Notes: generated from the letters alone by a model not told the origin. Shown: positions 15,022 to 23,272, counted from the stretch's first letter. The stretch is 28,414 bases of DNA from CAZRHH01 sp964599885 (GCA_964599885.1 CAZRHH010000040.1:1-28414); one strand, 5' to 3'. Numbers and translations: made by a program.

Positions 15022-15876
15022 ATGCGACTGATCACGCGAAAGCCACGGAGCAAGAACGGCGCGAACGGCGGCGAGCCCGCGCCTTCATCCGCTGATGCGC
15101 CTGCCAGCAAGCGATCGATGCCGGCATCCAGCCTCCGACATGCCCACACCAACCGCCCCACGCCGAAACACGTCGCGATCATCATGGATGGCAACGGGCG
15201 CTGGGCCGCGGCACGCGGGCAATCGCGGCAGGCGGGACATCGCGCCGGCGCGGAGAACATCCGCCGGACGATCCGCGCGCTCGGGGAGCAGGGCGTCCCG
15301 TACCTGACGCTGTACGCGTTCTCGACCGAAAACTGGACACGGCCGAAACGCGAGGTGAGCGGGCTGATCCGGCTGATTCCGCGTTTTCTCGAACGCGAGT
15401 TGAAGGAGCTGCACGAGAACGGCATCCGGCTCGTGCATATCGGCAAGCTCGACCCGCTCGAACCAGCGATCCGTTCGAAAGTCGAAGACGCGATCGAGCT
15501 GACGAAGAACAATGCGCGGATGACGGTGGCGCTGGCGTTCAACTACGGCGGGCGCGCGGAGTTGGTCGACGCGATGCAGCGGATCGCGGCGGACGGCATC
15601 GCGCCGGAGCGCATCGACGAGAAGCTGCTATCGTCGTACCTGTACACGGCGGACTTGCCGGATCCGGACCTTGTGATCCGCACGGCGGGCGAAGTGCGGA
15701 TTTCGAACTTCCTGCTGTGGCAGTGCGCGTACGCCGAGTTCTATGCGACGCCGGCGTACTGGCCCGACTTCGACGAAGCGGAGATCGAACGCGCGCTCGA
15801 GGCGTACGCCGGCCGCCAGCGCCGCTACGGCGGCCTCGACCCCGCGCCGGCAAAGAACGGCGCGAAGCCGTCCTGA
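15022..15876 (+). CDS. uppS: Isoprenyl (undecaprenyl) diphosphate synthase
   Basis: UppS extends farnesyl diphosphate with IPP units to make the C55 carrier lipid for cell-envelope synthesis. The 284-residue product has HVAIIMDGNGRWA with catalytic Asp56, YAFSTENW, and the C-terminal signature LVIRTAGEVRISNFLLWQ followed by ATPAYWPDF. Usual enzymes start about 45 residues later, so this one has a basic, low-complexity N-terminal extension; GAAGG before ATG 15022 supports that start, but an internal start cannot be ruled out. Within the signature, GEVRIS replaces the common GEQRLS. Its substrates come from the MEP pathway, two enzymes of which (Dxr, IspG) are encoded in the same operon. Confidence 0.94.
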   Translation: MRLITRKPRSKNGANGGEPAPSSADAPASKRSMPASSLRHAHTNRPTPKHVAIIMDGNGRWAAARGQSRQAGHRAGAENIRRTIRALGEQGVPYLTLYAFSTENWTRPKREVSGLIRLIPRFLERELKELHENGIRLVHIGKLDPLEPAIRSKVEDAIELTKNNARMTVALAFNYGGRAELVDAMQRIAADGIAPERIDEKLLSSYLYTADLPDPDLVIRTAGEVRISNFLLWQCAYAEFYATPAYWPDFDEAEIERALEAYAGRQRRYGGLDPAPAKNGAKPS

Positions 15877-15979
15877 TGACGGTTTGGTGCAGTCGGTACG
15901 CTTTACCGGGGCGAACACGCTGGCTCGCCCCTACCGCCCTGCCGGCACGCGCTATGCATCAATCGCCGGGCGCGCGCCA

Positions 15980-16792
15980 TTGCTGATCCAGCGCGTCGCG
16001 AGCGCCGTCGTCGCGATTCCAATCATCTTCCTGCTGATCCTTGTGGGCGGGTGGGCGTACGCGATCGTCGTTGCGATTGCTCTCGCGATCGCAGCGGCTG
16101 AGTTCGAGCATCTGCGACACGCGTGGCTGTCGCGCTGGACGTTCGGCGCGGCGTTTCTGGTTGGATGTACGGCGATCGCGACGCAGGCCGTGGGCGGCGA
16201 GGCGGCCCTCGTTGTTGCGGTGGTGGCGGGCACCCTTGCCGGAGCGGGCGTGATGTTCGCGCTGGCGACGCGGGGATCAAACGGACTCGCGGTCTCAGAA
16301 CTGCCGGCGCCATCCTGGACCGCCGCCGGCATCGTGTACGTCGGCGGACTGGGCAGCACGATCGTGCTGCTGCGGGAACTGCCGAGCGGCCGTGACTGGG
16401 TGTACCTGGCGCTGTTCTCGACGTTCGCCGTCGACACGGCGGCGTACTTCGTGGGGAGCGCGTTCGGACGGCACAAGATGGCGCCGCGCATCAGTCCGAA
16501 GAAGACGTGGGAGGGTTTCGCGGGCGGCTACGCGGGTGGTCTGGCCGCGGTGCTGCTGCTCAACTACGCACTGGGCCTGCGCGTTGGCGCCGCGGAGATC
16601 GTGCTGCTGGCGGCGCTGTTGCCGGTGGCGGCGGCAGTGGGCGATCTGGCCGAATCGGCGCTGAAGCGCGCGACGCAGGTGAAGGACGCGAGCGACCTTA
16701 TCCCGGGGCATGGCGGCGTGCTCGATCGGCTGGATTCGGTGCTGTTCACCTTCGCGCTGACGTGGATAGTGGCGCGGTTTGTTGTCGGGTAG
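15980..16792 (+). CDS. cdsA: Phosphatidate cytidylyltransferase
   Basis: CdsA makes CDP-diacylglycerol from phosphatidate and CTP in the membrane. The product has about seven to eight membrane segments and the family signature SALKRATQVKDASDLIPGHGGVLDRLDS near the C-terminus; ISPKKTWEGFAGG precedes it. The start is uncertain. TTG at 15980 gives 270 residues and a typical beginning (MLIQRVASAVVAIPII). GTG at 15887 or TTG at 15884, just after the uppS stop, would add about 31 residues that do not resemble the family. None of these has a clear ribosome-binding site. Confidence 0.93.
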   Translation: MLIQRVASAVVAIPIIFLLILVGGWAYAIVVAIALAIAAAEFEHLRHAWLSRWTFGAAFLVGCTAIATQAVGGEAALVVAVVAGTLAGAGVMFALATRGSNGLAVSELPAPSWTAAGIVYVGGLGSTIVLLRELPSGRDWVYLALFSTFAVDTAAYFVGSAFGRHKMAPRISPKKTWEGFAGGYAGGLAAVLLLNYALGLRVGAAEIVLLAALLPVAAAVGDLAESALKRATQVKDASDLIPGHGGVLDRLDSVLFTFALTWIVARFVVG

Positions 16793-16810
16793 CCAGTCCC
16801 CGCGTCCGAC

Positions 16811-16852
16811 ATCCCGCATCCCGCTTGCCGCGTCTCGCGCCCACTTCCCGCT
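16811..16852. repeat. 7-bp-period TCCCGC repeat between cdsA and dxr
   Basis: Successive units are atcccgc, atcccgc, ttgccgc, gtctcgc and gcccact, then tcccgct with a one-base phase slip. The array fills much of the 123-bp spacer upstream of the dxr promoter. Confidence 0.7.
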
Positions 16853-16901
16853 TCAACAAGGGCTATCCACACCCTGCATCGCTCACCAGATCGCGCCCCG
16901 C

Positions 16902-16907
16902 TATACT
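16902..16907 (+). promoter_or_regulatory. -10 box (TATACT) of dxr, probably leaderless
   Basis: TATACT ends 8 nt before the dxr ATG at 16916, so transcription would start at or next to the start codon. A GGAG between them is too close to the expected RNA end to serve as a normal ribosome-binding site. No good -35 box is seen. Confidence 0.5.
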
Positions 16908-16915
16908 GGAGTCCG

Positions 16916-18091
16916 ATGGCAGAAGTTGTGAAGCGCGTCGCAATCCTTGGCTCGACCGGCTCCGTCGGACGCCAGGCGCTCGACGTGATCAGGCAGCTTC
17001 CCGGCAGCTTCCGCGTCGTGGCGCTGGCCGGTGGCGCCAACCACACCCTCCTCGAAGACCAATCCCGCGAATTCCAGCCCCGCATGGTCTGGTGCCAGAC
17101 CGAAGCGCGCCACATGGATCTCAAGGCCGCCGCCGGCCGCTCGGCGCGGTGGGCGACGATGGACGAGATGGCGGCGCACGCGGATGTCGATATCGTCGTC
17201 GTTGCTACGGCGGGGGCGGCGGGACTGGCGCCGACGCTCGCCGCACTTCGTGCGGGCAAAGCCGTGGCGCTCGCTAACAAAGAAGTGCTCGTGATGGCTG
17301 GGCACGTCGTGACTGCGGCGGCCGAGCAGGGACGCGGCGAACTGCGGCCCGTCGATAGCGAGCACAGCGCGATCTGGCAGTGCCTCTGGGGCGAGGACAT
17401 CGCGACGGTAGAGCGGCTGCTGCTGACGGCATCGGGCGGCGCGTTTCGCGATTTGACGCCGCAGCAGCTTGAGGGCGTGACGCCGCGGGAGGCGCTGCGA
17501 CACCCGACATGGGAGATGGGCCGCAAGATTACCGTCGACTCGGCGACGCTGATGAACAAGGGCTTCGAGGCGATCGAAGCGCGCTGGCTCTTCAACGTGC
17601 CAATGGATCGCATCGATGTCGTCATGCACCGCGAGAGCATCGTGCATTCGTTGGTGGAGTTCGCGGACGGCAGCATGAAAGCACAGCTCGGCGTGCCCGA
17701 CATGCGGTTGCCGATCCAGTGCGCGCTGACGTACCCAGAGCGCGTGCCTTCGACCGAAGCTGTTCCGCGATTGAACCTCGCCCGCGCCAAGACGCTGTCG
17801 TTCGGCGAACCGGACCTCAGTCGCTATCCATGCCTGCGGCTGGCGCTCGAAGCGGGCGCGCGCGGCGGCACGTTTCCGGCGGTACTCGCCGCCGCCGATG
17901 AGATCGCGGTCGAGCAGTTCATGGCGGGCGACCGCACCTTCACCGACATCGCGCGCGTCGTAGATGCCGCGCTCGTCGCGCACGAAGGCGCGACGGATCC
18001 AACGCTTGAGCAAGTACTTGAAGCCGACGCGTGGGCGCGGGAGTTCGCCGCGTCGAGCATCAAGCGGCCGGCTGCGGTGCGAGCGCGATGA
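16916..18091 (+). CDS. dxr: 1-deoxy-D-xylulose 5-phosphate reductoisomerase
   Basis: Dxr turns DXP into MEP with NADPH, the committed step of the MEP isoprenoid pathway. The 391-residue product has the dinucleotide loop LGSTGSVGRQALDVI (about residues 11-25), ALANKEVLV, and the metal and substrate region VDSEHSAIWQCL, TASGGAFRD and HPTWEMGRKITVDSATLMNKG. It has standard length. It sits 123 bp after cdsA and carries its own -10 box, so it may be transcribed both from the upstream operon and alone. IspG, a later enzyme of the same pathway, is two genes downstream. Confidence 0.97.
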   Translation: MAEVVKRVAILGSTGSVGRQALDVIRQLPGSFRVVALAGGANHTLLEDQSREFQPRMVWCQTEARHMDLKAAAGRSARWATMDEMAAHADVDIVVVATAGAAGLAPTLAALRAGKAVALANKEVLVMAGHVVTAAAEQGRGELRPVDSEHSAIWQCLWGEDIATVERLLLTASGGAFRDLTPQQLEGVTPREALRHPTWEMGRKITVDSATLMNKGFEAIEARWLFNVPMDRIDVVMHRESIVHSLVEFADGSMKAQLGVPDMRLPIQCALTYPERVPSTEAVPRLNLARAKTLSFGEPDLSRYPCLRLALEAGARGGTFPAVLAAADEIAVEQFMAGDRTFTDIARVVDAALVAHEGATDPTLEQVLEADAWAREFAASSIKRPAAVRAR

Positions 18092-18156
18092 GGGGAAGCG
18101 CGGCTCAACGACGTAATAGAAGGATGGCGCGATCGCGATGCGCACAACGGTACGGT

Positions 18157-18174
18157 GCGCCGGGAACCCGGCGC
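18157..18174 (+). other. Strong GC hairpin between dxr and rseP
   Basis: GCGCCGGG-AA-CCCGGCGC is a perfect 8-bp inverted repeat with a 2-nt centre (in RNA probably 7 pairs and a GAAC loop). No run of T follows, so it is not a standard intrinsic terminator. It may slow or protect the message between dxr and rseP. Confidence 0.6.
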
Positions 18175-18239
18175 CCGGCAAGCAGGGCCCCTACCAGTGT
18201 GCGAGCTGAGCGTGCCATTGACATCGATCGTGAGGTTTT

Positions 18240-19616
18240 TTGGACGTCGTAACGCATTCCATTCTGCCGTTCGTTGGCATTTTGCTGTTCCTGGTGGTGT
18301 TTCACGAGGCCGGGCACTACTTCACGGCCAAGCTATTCGGCATCAAGGTGCTGGAAGCCGGTATCGGATTTCCGCCAAAGGTGGCGGGGTTCACGTGGCG
18401 CGGCACCGACTACACGCTCAACCTGCTGCCGCTCGGCGCCTTTGTCCGGCTGATGGGCGAAGAGGACCCCTCGCATCCGGAGAGTCTCGCGTCGCGGCCG
18501 AAATGGCAGCGCACGGTGGTGATCATCTCTGGCGCGTTCATGAACCTAATTCTGGCGATCGCGTTGTTCACCGTCGGACTGATGATCCCGCGCACGGTGT
18601 CGGACGGCGGCGCCGCGATCACCAGCGTCGTGCCCGGGAGCCCGGCGGAGAAAGCGGGCCTACAGTCTGGCGATGAGATCTGGGCGGTGAACGGGCGTCG
18701 CGCCGAGAGCATCCAGGACGCGTCGTACTTCATCCGTCTGTACCAGGGTTCAAACATCGACCTGACCGTCAAACGCACCGATCCACGCACGGGCTCTGAG
18801 CTGGTCACAACAGAGGTCTATGCGCGCTGGAACCCGAAGCCATACGACGACGAATGCGGCATCAAGCAGCCGCAAGGCCCGACGGGTATCAGCATCGGAC
18901 CACGACACGGACAGAACGTCGCGCTGACAGCGGAAGAGCGCGCCGATATCGAAGTCGACGCGAGAAAGGCGTTGCAAGAGTACCGCGCGGAATTGTCGCC
19001 GGACGCGCCCGAGTCGTGTCGTGACGGATCCGACTTCTTGTTCGCGCCGATCTCCGCCGCCGAATGCGCGCGCCTCGATCCAGATGAAGCTGCGAAAGCG
19101 CAAGCTCTGCGCGACGAGTTGTTCTCCGACGCGAGTGCGCCCTGTTACAAGTTCGATCCGGGGCAGGGGTTCGCCGCGTTCACGCGTACGCGCTCGGAGC
19201 CGTTCCACGAGGCGCTGCCGAACGGCGTGCGTCTCAGCTTCGAGTCGCTGATTCTGGCGCGAAACCAGATCTGGAGCTGGGTACGCGGATTCACCGATCC
19301 GCAGGTGACGGGTCCGGTCGGCATCGCGCAGGCGACAGGCGAAGTCGTCGATCAAGCCGGCTGGAAATCGCTGATCGACTTCGCGGCGCTGCTGAGCATG
19401 AACCTCGCGGTGTTGAACGTGCTGCCGATCCCGATGTTCGACGGCGGGCGTCTCGTGTTCATCTTGATCGAGTTCGTGCGGCGCGGGAAGCGCGTCCCGC
19501 CGCAGAAGGAAGCGCTTGTCCACGCCATCGGGTTCGCGATGATCATCACGCTGAGCATCGTGATCACGTACTTTGATATCCTCCGTGTGTTTAGAGGAGA
19601 TAGCCTGCTGCAATGA
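18240..19616 (+). CDS. rseP: RseP/site-2-protease-type membrane metalloprotease
   Basis: This family cuts substrates inside the membrane, in many bacteria to release stress regulators. The 458-residue product has the zinc motif HEAGH (residues 22-26) in the first membrane segment, one PDZ domain (about residues 115-180; ITSVVPGSPAEKAGLQSGDEIWAVNG), and the second active-site block NVLPIPMFDGGRL with the metal-binding Asp at about residue 401. Between the PDZ domain and the C-terminal segments is an unusual insert (about 195-310) with four cysteines, at 206, 260, 276 and 302. The start is TTG at 18240 with GTGAGG just upstream; no ATG lies near the conserved N-terminus. The stop overlaps ispG as ATGA. 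Its substrate is unknown. Confidence 0.92.
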   Translation: MDVVTHSILPFVGILLFLVVFHEAGHYFTAKLFGIKVLEAGIGFPPKVAGFTWRGTDYTLNLLPLGAFVRLMGEEDPSHPESLASRPKWQRTVVIISGAFMNLILAIALFTVGLMIPRTVSDGGAAITSVVPGSPAEKAGLQSGDEIWAVNGRRAESIQDASYFIRLYQGSNIDLTVKRTDPRTGSELVTTEVYARWNPKPYDDECGIKQPQGPTGISIGPRHGQNVALTAEERADIEVDARKALQEYRAELSPDAPESCRDGSDFLFAPISAAECARLDPDEAAKAQALRDELFSDASAPCYKFDPGQGFAAFTRTRSEPFHEALPNGVRLSFESLILARNQIWSWVRGFTDPQVTGPVGIAQATGEVVDQAGWKSLIDFAALLSMNLAVLNVLPIPMFDGGRLVFILIEFVRRGKRVPPQKEALVHAIGFAMIITLSIVITYFDILRVFRGDSLLQ

Positions 19617-20761
19617 TGACACCACGACGCAAGTCCAAGCCCGTCCGCGTAGGCGATGTGCAAGTCGGCGGCGACGCGCCGATCGCCGTGCAGTCGATGT
19701 GCGCGACGATCACCGAGGACGTCGACGCGACCGTCGCACAACTCGATCAGTTGAAAGAAGCCGGCTGCGATATCGTGCGCATCGCCGTGCCAGACCGCGC
19801 CGCTGCCGACGCGATTCCGGACATCGTCAAGCGCGCACCGCTGCCGATCATCGCTGACATTCACTTCGATTACCGCTGGGCGCTCGCGGCGATCCGCGGC
19901 GGCTTCGACGGTCTGCGGCTGAACCCCGGCAACATCCGCGACCCCGAGAAGGTGACCCTCGTCGCGAAAGAAGCGAAGGAGCGCGGCATCCCGATCCGCA
20001 TCGGCGTCAACGCCGGCTCACTGCCGCCGATCCGCGCGCTCGCCGACGGCGAACTGCCGCCGTCGCTGCCGGACCGCATGGTCGAAGCGGCATTGTGGGA
20101 GATCAAGGTGCTGAACGAGGCGGACTTCGACGACATCAAGATCTCGATGAAGGCGTTCGACGTGCCGACGATGGTCGAGGCGTACCGTCGTCTCGCGAAG
20201 CTCGTGCCGTATCCGCTGCACCTCGGCGTCACCGAAGCGGGCACGCCGCGCGCGGGTTCCGTACGCAGCGCCATTGGCATCGGCATCCTGCTCGCCGAGG
20301 GCATCGGCGACACGATCCGCGTCTCGCTCGCGGCCGATCCGGTCGAAGAAGTGCCCGTGTGCTGGGACATCCTCAAGTCGCTCAACCTGCGGCAGCGCGG
20401 TGCGACGCTCGTCGCGTGTCCGACGTGCGGGCGCATCGAGATCGAACTAATCCCGCTGGCGAACAAAGTCGAAGCGCACTTTGCGCAGCGCGGCGCGGCG
20501 ATCACGGTTGCCGTCATGGGCTGCGTGGTCAACGGGCCGGGTGAAGCGAAGATGGCCGACCTCGGCATCGCGGGTGGCAAGGGCCGCGGCGTCATCTTCC
20601 GCAAGGGCGAAATCGTCAAGACTGTCGACGAGCCGGACTTCATGAGCGCCCTCATCGAAGAGGGCGAGAAGATCATCGCCGAGATGGAAGCGGGCACGTA
20701 CACGCCCGTGGGCCACGGGAACGAGAACGTCATTCCGCTGATGGAAGTGCCGTCGCGCTGA
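19613..20761 (+). CDS. ispG: 4-hydroxy-3-methylbut-2-enyl diphosphate synthase
   Basis: IspG converts MEcPP to HMBPP, the penultimate MEP-pathway step, using a [4Fe-4S] cluster. The 382-residue product is the short bacterial form: TIM-barrel domain (SMCATITEDVDATVAQL, GCDIVRIAVPD, LRLNPGNI, RIGVNAGSLP) and then the cluster domain with CPTCGR and MGCVVNGPGEAK, which carry the three cysteine ligands. The ATG overlaps the rseP stop, with AGAGGAGA (19592-19599) as its ribosome-binding site. It closes the central operon; the following 97 bp hold no clear terminator. Confidence 0.97.
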   Translation: MMTPRRKSKPVRVGDVQVGGDAPIAVQSMCATITEDVDATVAQLDQLKEAGCDIVRIAVPDRAAADAIPDIVKRAPLPIIADIHFDYRWALAAIRGGFDGLRLNPGNIRDPEKVTLVAKEAKERGIPIRIGVNAGSLPPIRALADGELPPSLPDRMVEAALWEIKVLNEADFDDIKISMKAFDVPTMVEAYRRLAKLVPYPLHLGVTEAGTPRAGSVRSAIGIGILLAEGIGDTIRVSLAADPVEEVPVCWDILKSLNLRQRGATLVACPTCGRIEIELIPLANKVEAHFAQRGAAITVAVMGCVVNGPGEAKMADLGIAGGKGRGVIFRKGEIVKTVDEPDFMSALIEEGEKIIAEMEAGTYTPVGHGNENVIPLMEVPSR

Positions 20762-20858
20762 CGCGCGGGAACCACAACCTAGAACCTACTGGAGCGGCGT
20801 GGTTGCTAGTTCGCGGCCGCCGTGGGAACTGCAGCCGTTGCGATATCATGAGAGTGCT

Positions 20859-21098
20859 ATGACAACGAGCCGCAAGCCTTCGAGCCGGCCGCGCCGCAAG
20901 CGCGAAACGATGGACGAGAAGCTCGATCGTCTCCTCGCCGCGCCTGTTGACGCGCCGATGAAACTAACGAAGCGTGAAGCGATCGCGATGCTGCGCAGAC
21001 TGTGGGGGAGCGATCGCCACGGCCCCCCCGGTGACGAGGTGGTGAAGCGCGCGTTTGGGCTCTGGCCCGACATCGAAGATGGCAAGTATCCCGATTGA
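20859..21098 (+). CDS. Putative VapB-type antitoxin
   Basis: The 79-residue protein has a basic N-terminus, then helical segments (TMDEKLDRLLAAP, KLTKREAIAMLRRLW) and an acidic end (WPDIEDGKYPD). Its last four bases overlap the start of a PIN-domain gene (TTGA), the usual layout of a VapBC toxin-antitoxin pair. The DNA-binding family (AbrB, RHH or Phd) is not clear from the sequence, so the assignment rests mainly on context. Antitoxins of this type bind the toxin and usually repress the operon. TATCAT at 20844-20849 may be its -10 box. ATG 20859 is preferred over a TTG at 20799. Confidence 0.65.
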   Translation: MTTSRKPSSRPRRKRETMDEKLDRLLAAPVDAPMKLTKREAIAMLRRLWGSDRHGPPGDEVVKRAFGLWPDIEDGKYPD

Positions 21099-21484
21099 GG
21101 CTGCACCTCGACACCAGCGTGTTGATCGACTGGCACCGCGGCCACGTCCGCATTGCCACCCTGAAGGACGAGATTCTCGCAGGGCTGCATCATGTCTCGA
21201 TCGACCCTATAGTCGAGATCGAATACTTCATGGCGACCAGAGTACAGCGCGATAAGATCGCTATCTTCGACAGCGTTGTGGCTATCTCCGACTGGATCGC
21301 TCCCACGTCCTCAGCGTGCCGGCTTGCCGCGTCTTGGCTGGCGCCGATGGATGAGGCGATGCGGCGCGCTCACTTCAACGACGCGCTCATCGCCGCAATC
21401 GCCACGCTCGACGATGCCGTCCTCGTCACAGGTGATCATCGAATCCGCAAGGTGTTCCCGGGTGTCGCCGTGCAGGAGTATTAG
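21095..21484 (+). CDS. PIN-domain ribonuclease, VapC-type toxin
   Basis: The 129-residue product is a PIN-domain protein. The acidic metal site is visible: Asp6 (LHLDTSVLIDW), Glu41 or Glu43 (IVEIEYF), Asp96 (HFNDALIAA) and Asp114 (VTGDHRI). VapC toxins cut specific tRNAs or rRNA when the antitoxin is degraded. The TTG start overlaps the antitoxin stop as TTGA, so the two are translationally coupled. The next gene on the same strand begins 2 nt after this stop, and its Shine-Dalgarno site lies inside the vapC 3' end. Confidence 0.85.
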   Translation: MRLHLDTSVLIDWHRGHVRIATLKDEILAGLHHVSIDPIVEIEYFMATRVQRDKIAIFDSVVAISDWIAPTSSACRLAASWLAPMDEAMRRAHFNDALIAAIATLDDAVLVTGDHRIRKVFPGVAVQEY

Positions 21485-21486
21485 CT

Positions 21487-22425
21487 ACGGCTACGAAGAA
21501 GCGCGGCGGGTCATTCGAGTCGTCTCGACTGAAGATACTGTCGGCGGGCGGCGACGAGGCGGCGTATCGCGCGTATATCGCCGAACTCCTGGCGTCCCGG
21601 GATCGGCTGGCACGCGAAGCGGCGCTCGAAACGCTGATCGAACGGCCGCTGCCGGCACTGCGAGAGGCGCTGCGCTCGCTCTATCTGGAACTGCACGCTG
21701 ACGGCCTCAAACGGGATCAGGGCGCGCGCATGCGGACGACGATCGTGCGCATCCTCGAGGCCGCGGACGACGTGCGCGACACCGATATCGCGGTTCTCGC
21801 GTGCGATACGTTCGAGACGGTTCTGGGCGACGACCTGTCATGGCAACTGCGCACGCACGGATTGCGCCTGCTCGCGGACCTTTCGCCCGAGTTGTTTCCT
21901 TATCTCGCAGTCGAGCATCTCGACGATGTGCATCTGGGTGGGTCGGAGCCGGCGAACACCGTGTTTCAGCTGCTTGCCGGGACAAACAACCATGCGCTCC
22001 TCTACCAGTGGTTGATCTCCGGCGAGCGCTCGCCGTCGCTGATCGCGGTGGTGTTCGAGCTGATGACGGACGCGCCGCGTGACGTACTTGCGCGCTACGT
22101 CGCGCGGGCGATGACGATCGCCATCCGCACCGAGAACGATCCGCTCGCTATCGTCATTGCGGAGGCGATTGTTAACGGAGAGATGGAGGCGCGCTACGAA
22201 TCGCTCGGTGCGCTGATGTCGGCGAAGATTTCGGACGAGCTGTACTCGTACCTCGCAATGCTGCTCGCTGCCACGAATCGGCCGGTGCTGCTCGCGATCC
22301 TTGAGCGGCAACTGCACAGCGGGCGCCGGCCGCGTGACATCGAAGACGCGCTCCGCGTCCGCACGACGCCGGAGCAGGAAGCGATCCTCAAACGCTGGGA
22401 AGACGGCGAAGAGTTGGCGCCGTGA
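21487..22425 (+). CDS. Helical-repeat (HEAT-like) protein, apparent ACG start
   Basis: I do not recognise a named family. The coding frame continues well upstream of the first ATG (21730): the region 21500-21730 has the same protein-like, high-GC3 composition (RLKILSAGGDEAAYRAYIAELL, ALETLIERPLPALREAL). Back to the in-frame TGA at 21433 there is no ATG, GTG or TTG. ACG at 21487 would give a typical N-terminus (ATKKRGG after Met), with AGGAG (21474-21478) 8 nt before it. From there the product has 312 residues, almost all helical, with repeated helix pairs, no membrane segment and no catalytic motif. It follows vapC by 2 nt and is probably translated with it. Confidence 0.72.
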   Translation, partial: TATKKRGGSFESSRLKILSAGGDEAAYRAYIAELLASRDRLAREAALETLIERPLPALREALRSLYLELHADGLKRDQGARMRTTIVRILEAADDVRDTDIAVLACDTFETVLGDDLSWQLRTHGLRLLADLSPELFPYLAVEHLDDVHLGGSEPANTVFQLLAGTNNHALLYQWLISGERSPSLIAVVFELMTDAPRDVLARYVARAMTIAIRTENDPLAIVIAEAIVNGEMEARYESLGALMSAKISDELYSYLAMLLAATNRPVLLAILERQLHSGRRPRDIEDALRVRTTPEQEAILKRWEDGEELAP

Positions 22426-22431
22426 TACACT
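22423..22431 (+). promoter_or_regulatory. Extended -10 box before the methyltransferase gene
   Basis: TGA-TACACT (22423-22431) is an extended -10 (TGnTANNNT). Its TG is part of the stop codon of the helical-repeat gene. It lies 22 nt before ATG 22454, giving a short leader that contains GAGGAG. Confidence 0.45.
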
Positions 22432-22453
22432 CGTGCCGCTGCGAGGAGCACCG

Positions 22454-23272
22454 ATGAACGAGTACACCGAAGCCAACCGCAAACACTGGGACGAGATCGC
22501 GCCGATCCACGCGGAATCGACGTTCTACCGCGTTGCTGAGTTTCGCGCCGGACAGTCGAAACTAAAGAACCATGTCGAAGTCGCCGAACTCGGCGACGTG
22601 CGCGGCGAAACGCTGCTGCACCTTCAGTGTCACTTCGGCATGGACACGCTGTCATGGGCGCGCCACGAAGGCGCGATCGTCACCGGCGCCGACTTCTCGG
22701 CGACGGCGCTCGACGCAGCACGAGCGCTCGCGGCCGAAACGAACGTCGACGCGCGCTGGATCGAGTCCGACATCTACAGCCTGCCGGAGAAGCTCGACGA
22801 GCAGTTCGATGTGGTTTTCACCTCGTACGGCGTGCTTGGCTGGCTGCCGGATCTGACACGCTGGGCGCAGGTGGCCGCGCACTTTGTGAAGCCCGGCGGT
22901 ACGTTCTACATCGCCGAGTTTCATCCCTTCGCCTGGGTGTTCGATGACGCGCCCGGCGTCGACGATCTGCACGTCAAGTACCCGTACTTTCGCAGCGACG
23001 CGCCGATGCGCTTCGAAAACGAAGGCACATACGCCGATCGCACAGCGAAGATCGAGCATCGCGAGACGTACAACTGGCCGTTCACGCTCGGCGGCGTTGT
23101 GACGTCGCTGATCGGCGCGGGGCTGCGCATCGACTTCCTGCACGAGTTCCCGTTCAGCACGTACCAGTTCCTGCCGTTTACGGAAGAACTCGCGCCCGGC
23201 ATGGTGCGGCTCACGAAACACGACGGCTGCGTTCCGCTGCTGTTCTCGATCAAGGCGACGAAGCCCGCGTAG
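22454..23272 (+). CDS. Class I SAM-dependent methyltransferase
   Basis: The 272-residue product begins NEYTEANRKHWDEIAPIHAES, typical of a group of small-molecule methyltransferases in Chloroflexi and Firmicutes. The SAM-binding motif I is degenerate, TLLHLQCHFGMDTL instead of a Gly-rich loop, as is normal in this subgroup. VTGADFSATALDAAR is motif II, and VFTSYGVLGWLPDL and FVKPGGTFYIAEFHP complete the core. Aromatic residues are abundant in the C-terminal half. The substrate is not known. ATG 22454 follows GAGGAG; an extended -10 overlaps the preceding stop. Confidence 0.86.
   Translation: MNEYTEANRKHWDEIAPIHAESTFYRVAEFRAGQSKLKNHVEVAELGDVRGETLLHLQCHFGMDTLSWARHEGAIVTGADFSATALDAARALAAETNVDARWIESDIYSLPEKLDEQFDVVFTSYGVLGWLPDLTRWAQVAAHFVKPGGTFYIAEFHPFAWVFDDAPGVDDLHVKYPYFRSDAPMRFENEGTYADRTAKIEHRETYNWPFTLGGVVTSLIGAGLRIDFLHEFPFSTYQFLPFTEELAPGMVRLTKHDGCVPLLFSIKATKPA

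Noticed and set aside
15887..15979. Upstream start for cdsA at GTG 15887
   Set aside because: The extra 31 residues do not look like a CdsA N-terminus and no SD is present, though this start cannot be fully excluded.
20770..20804. Terminator after ispG (AACCAC ... GTGGTT)
   Set aside because: Only 6 bp pair across a 23-nt loop with no T-run; too weak to call.
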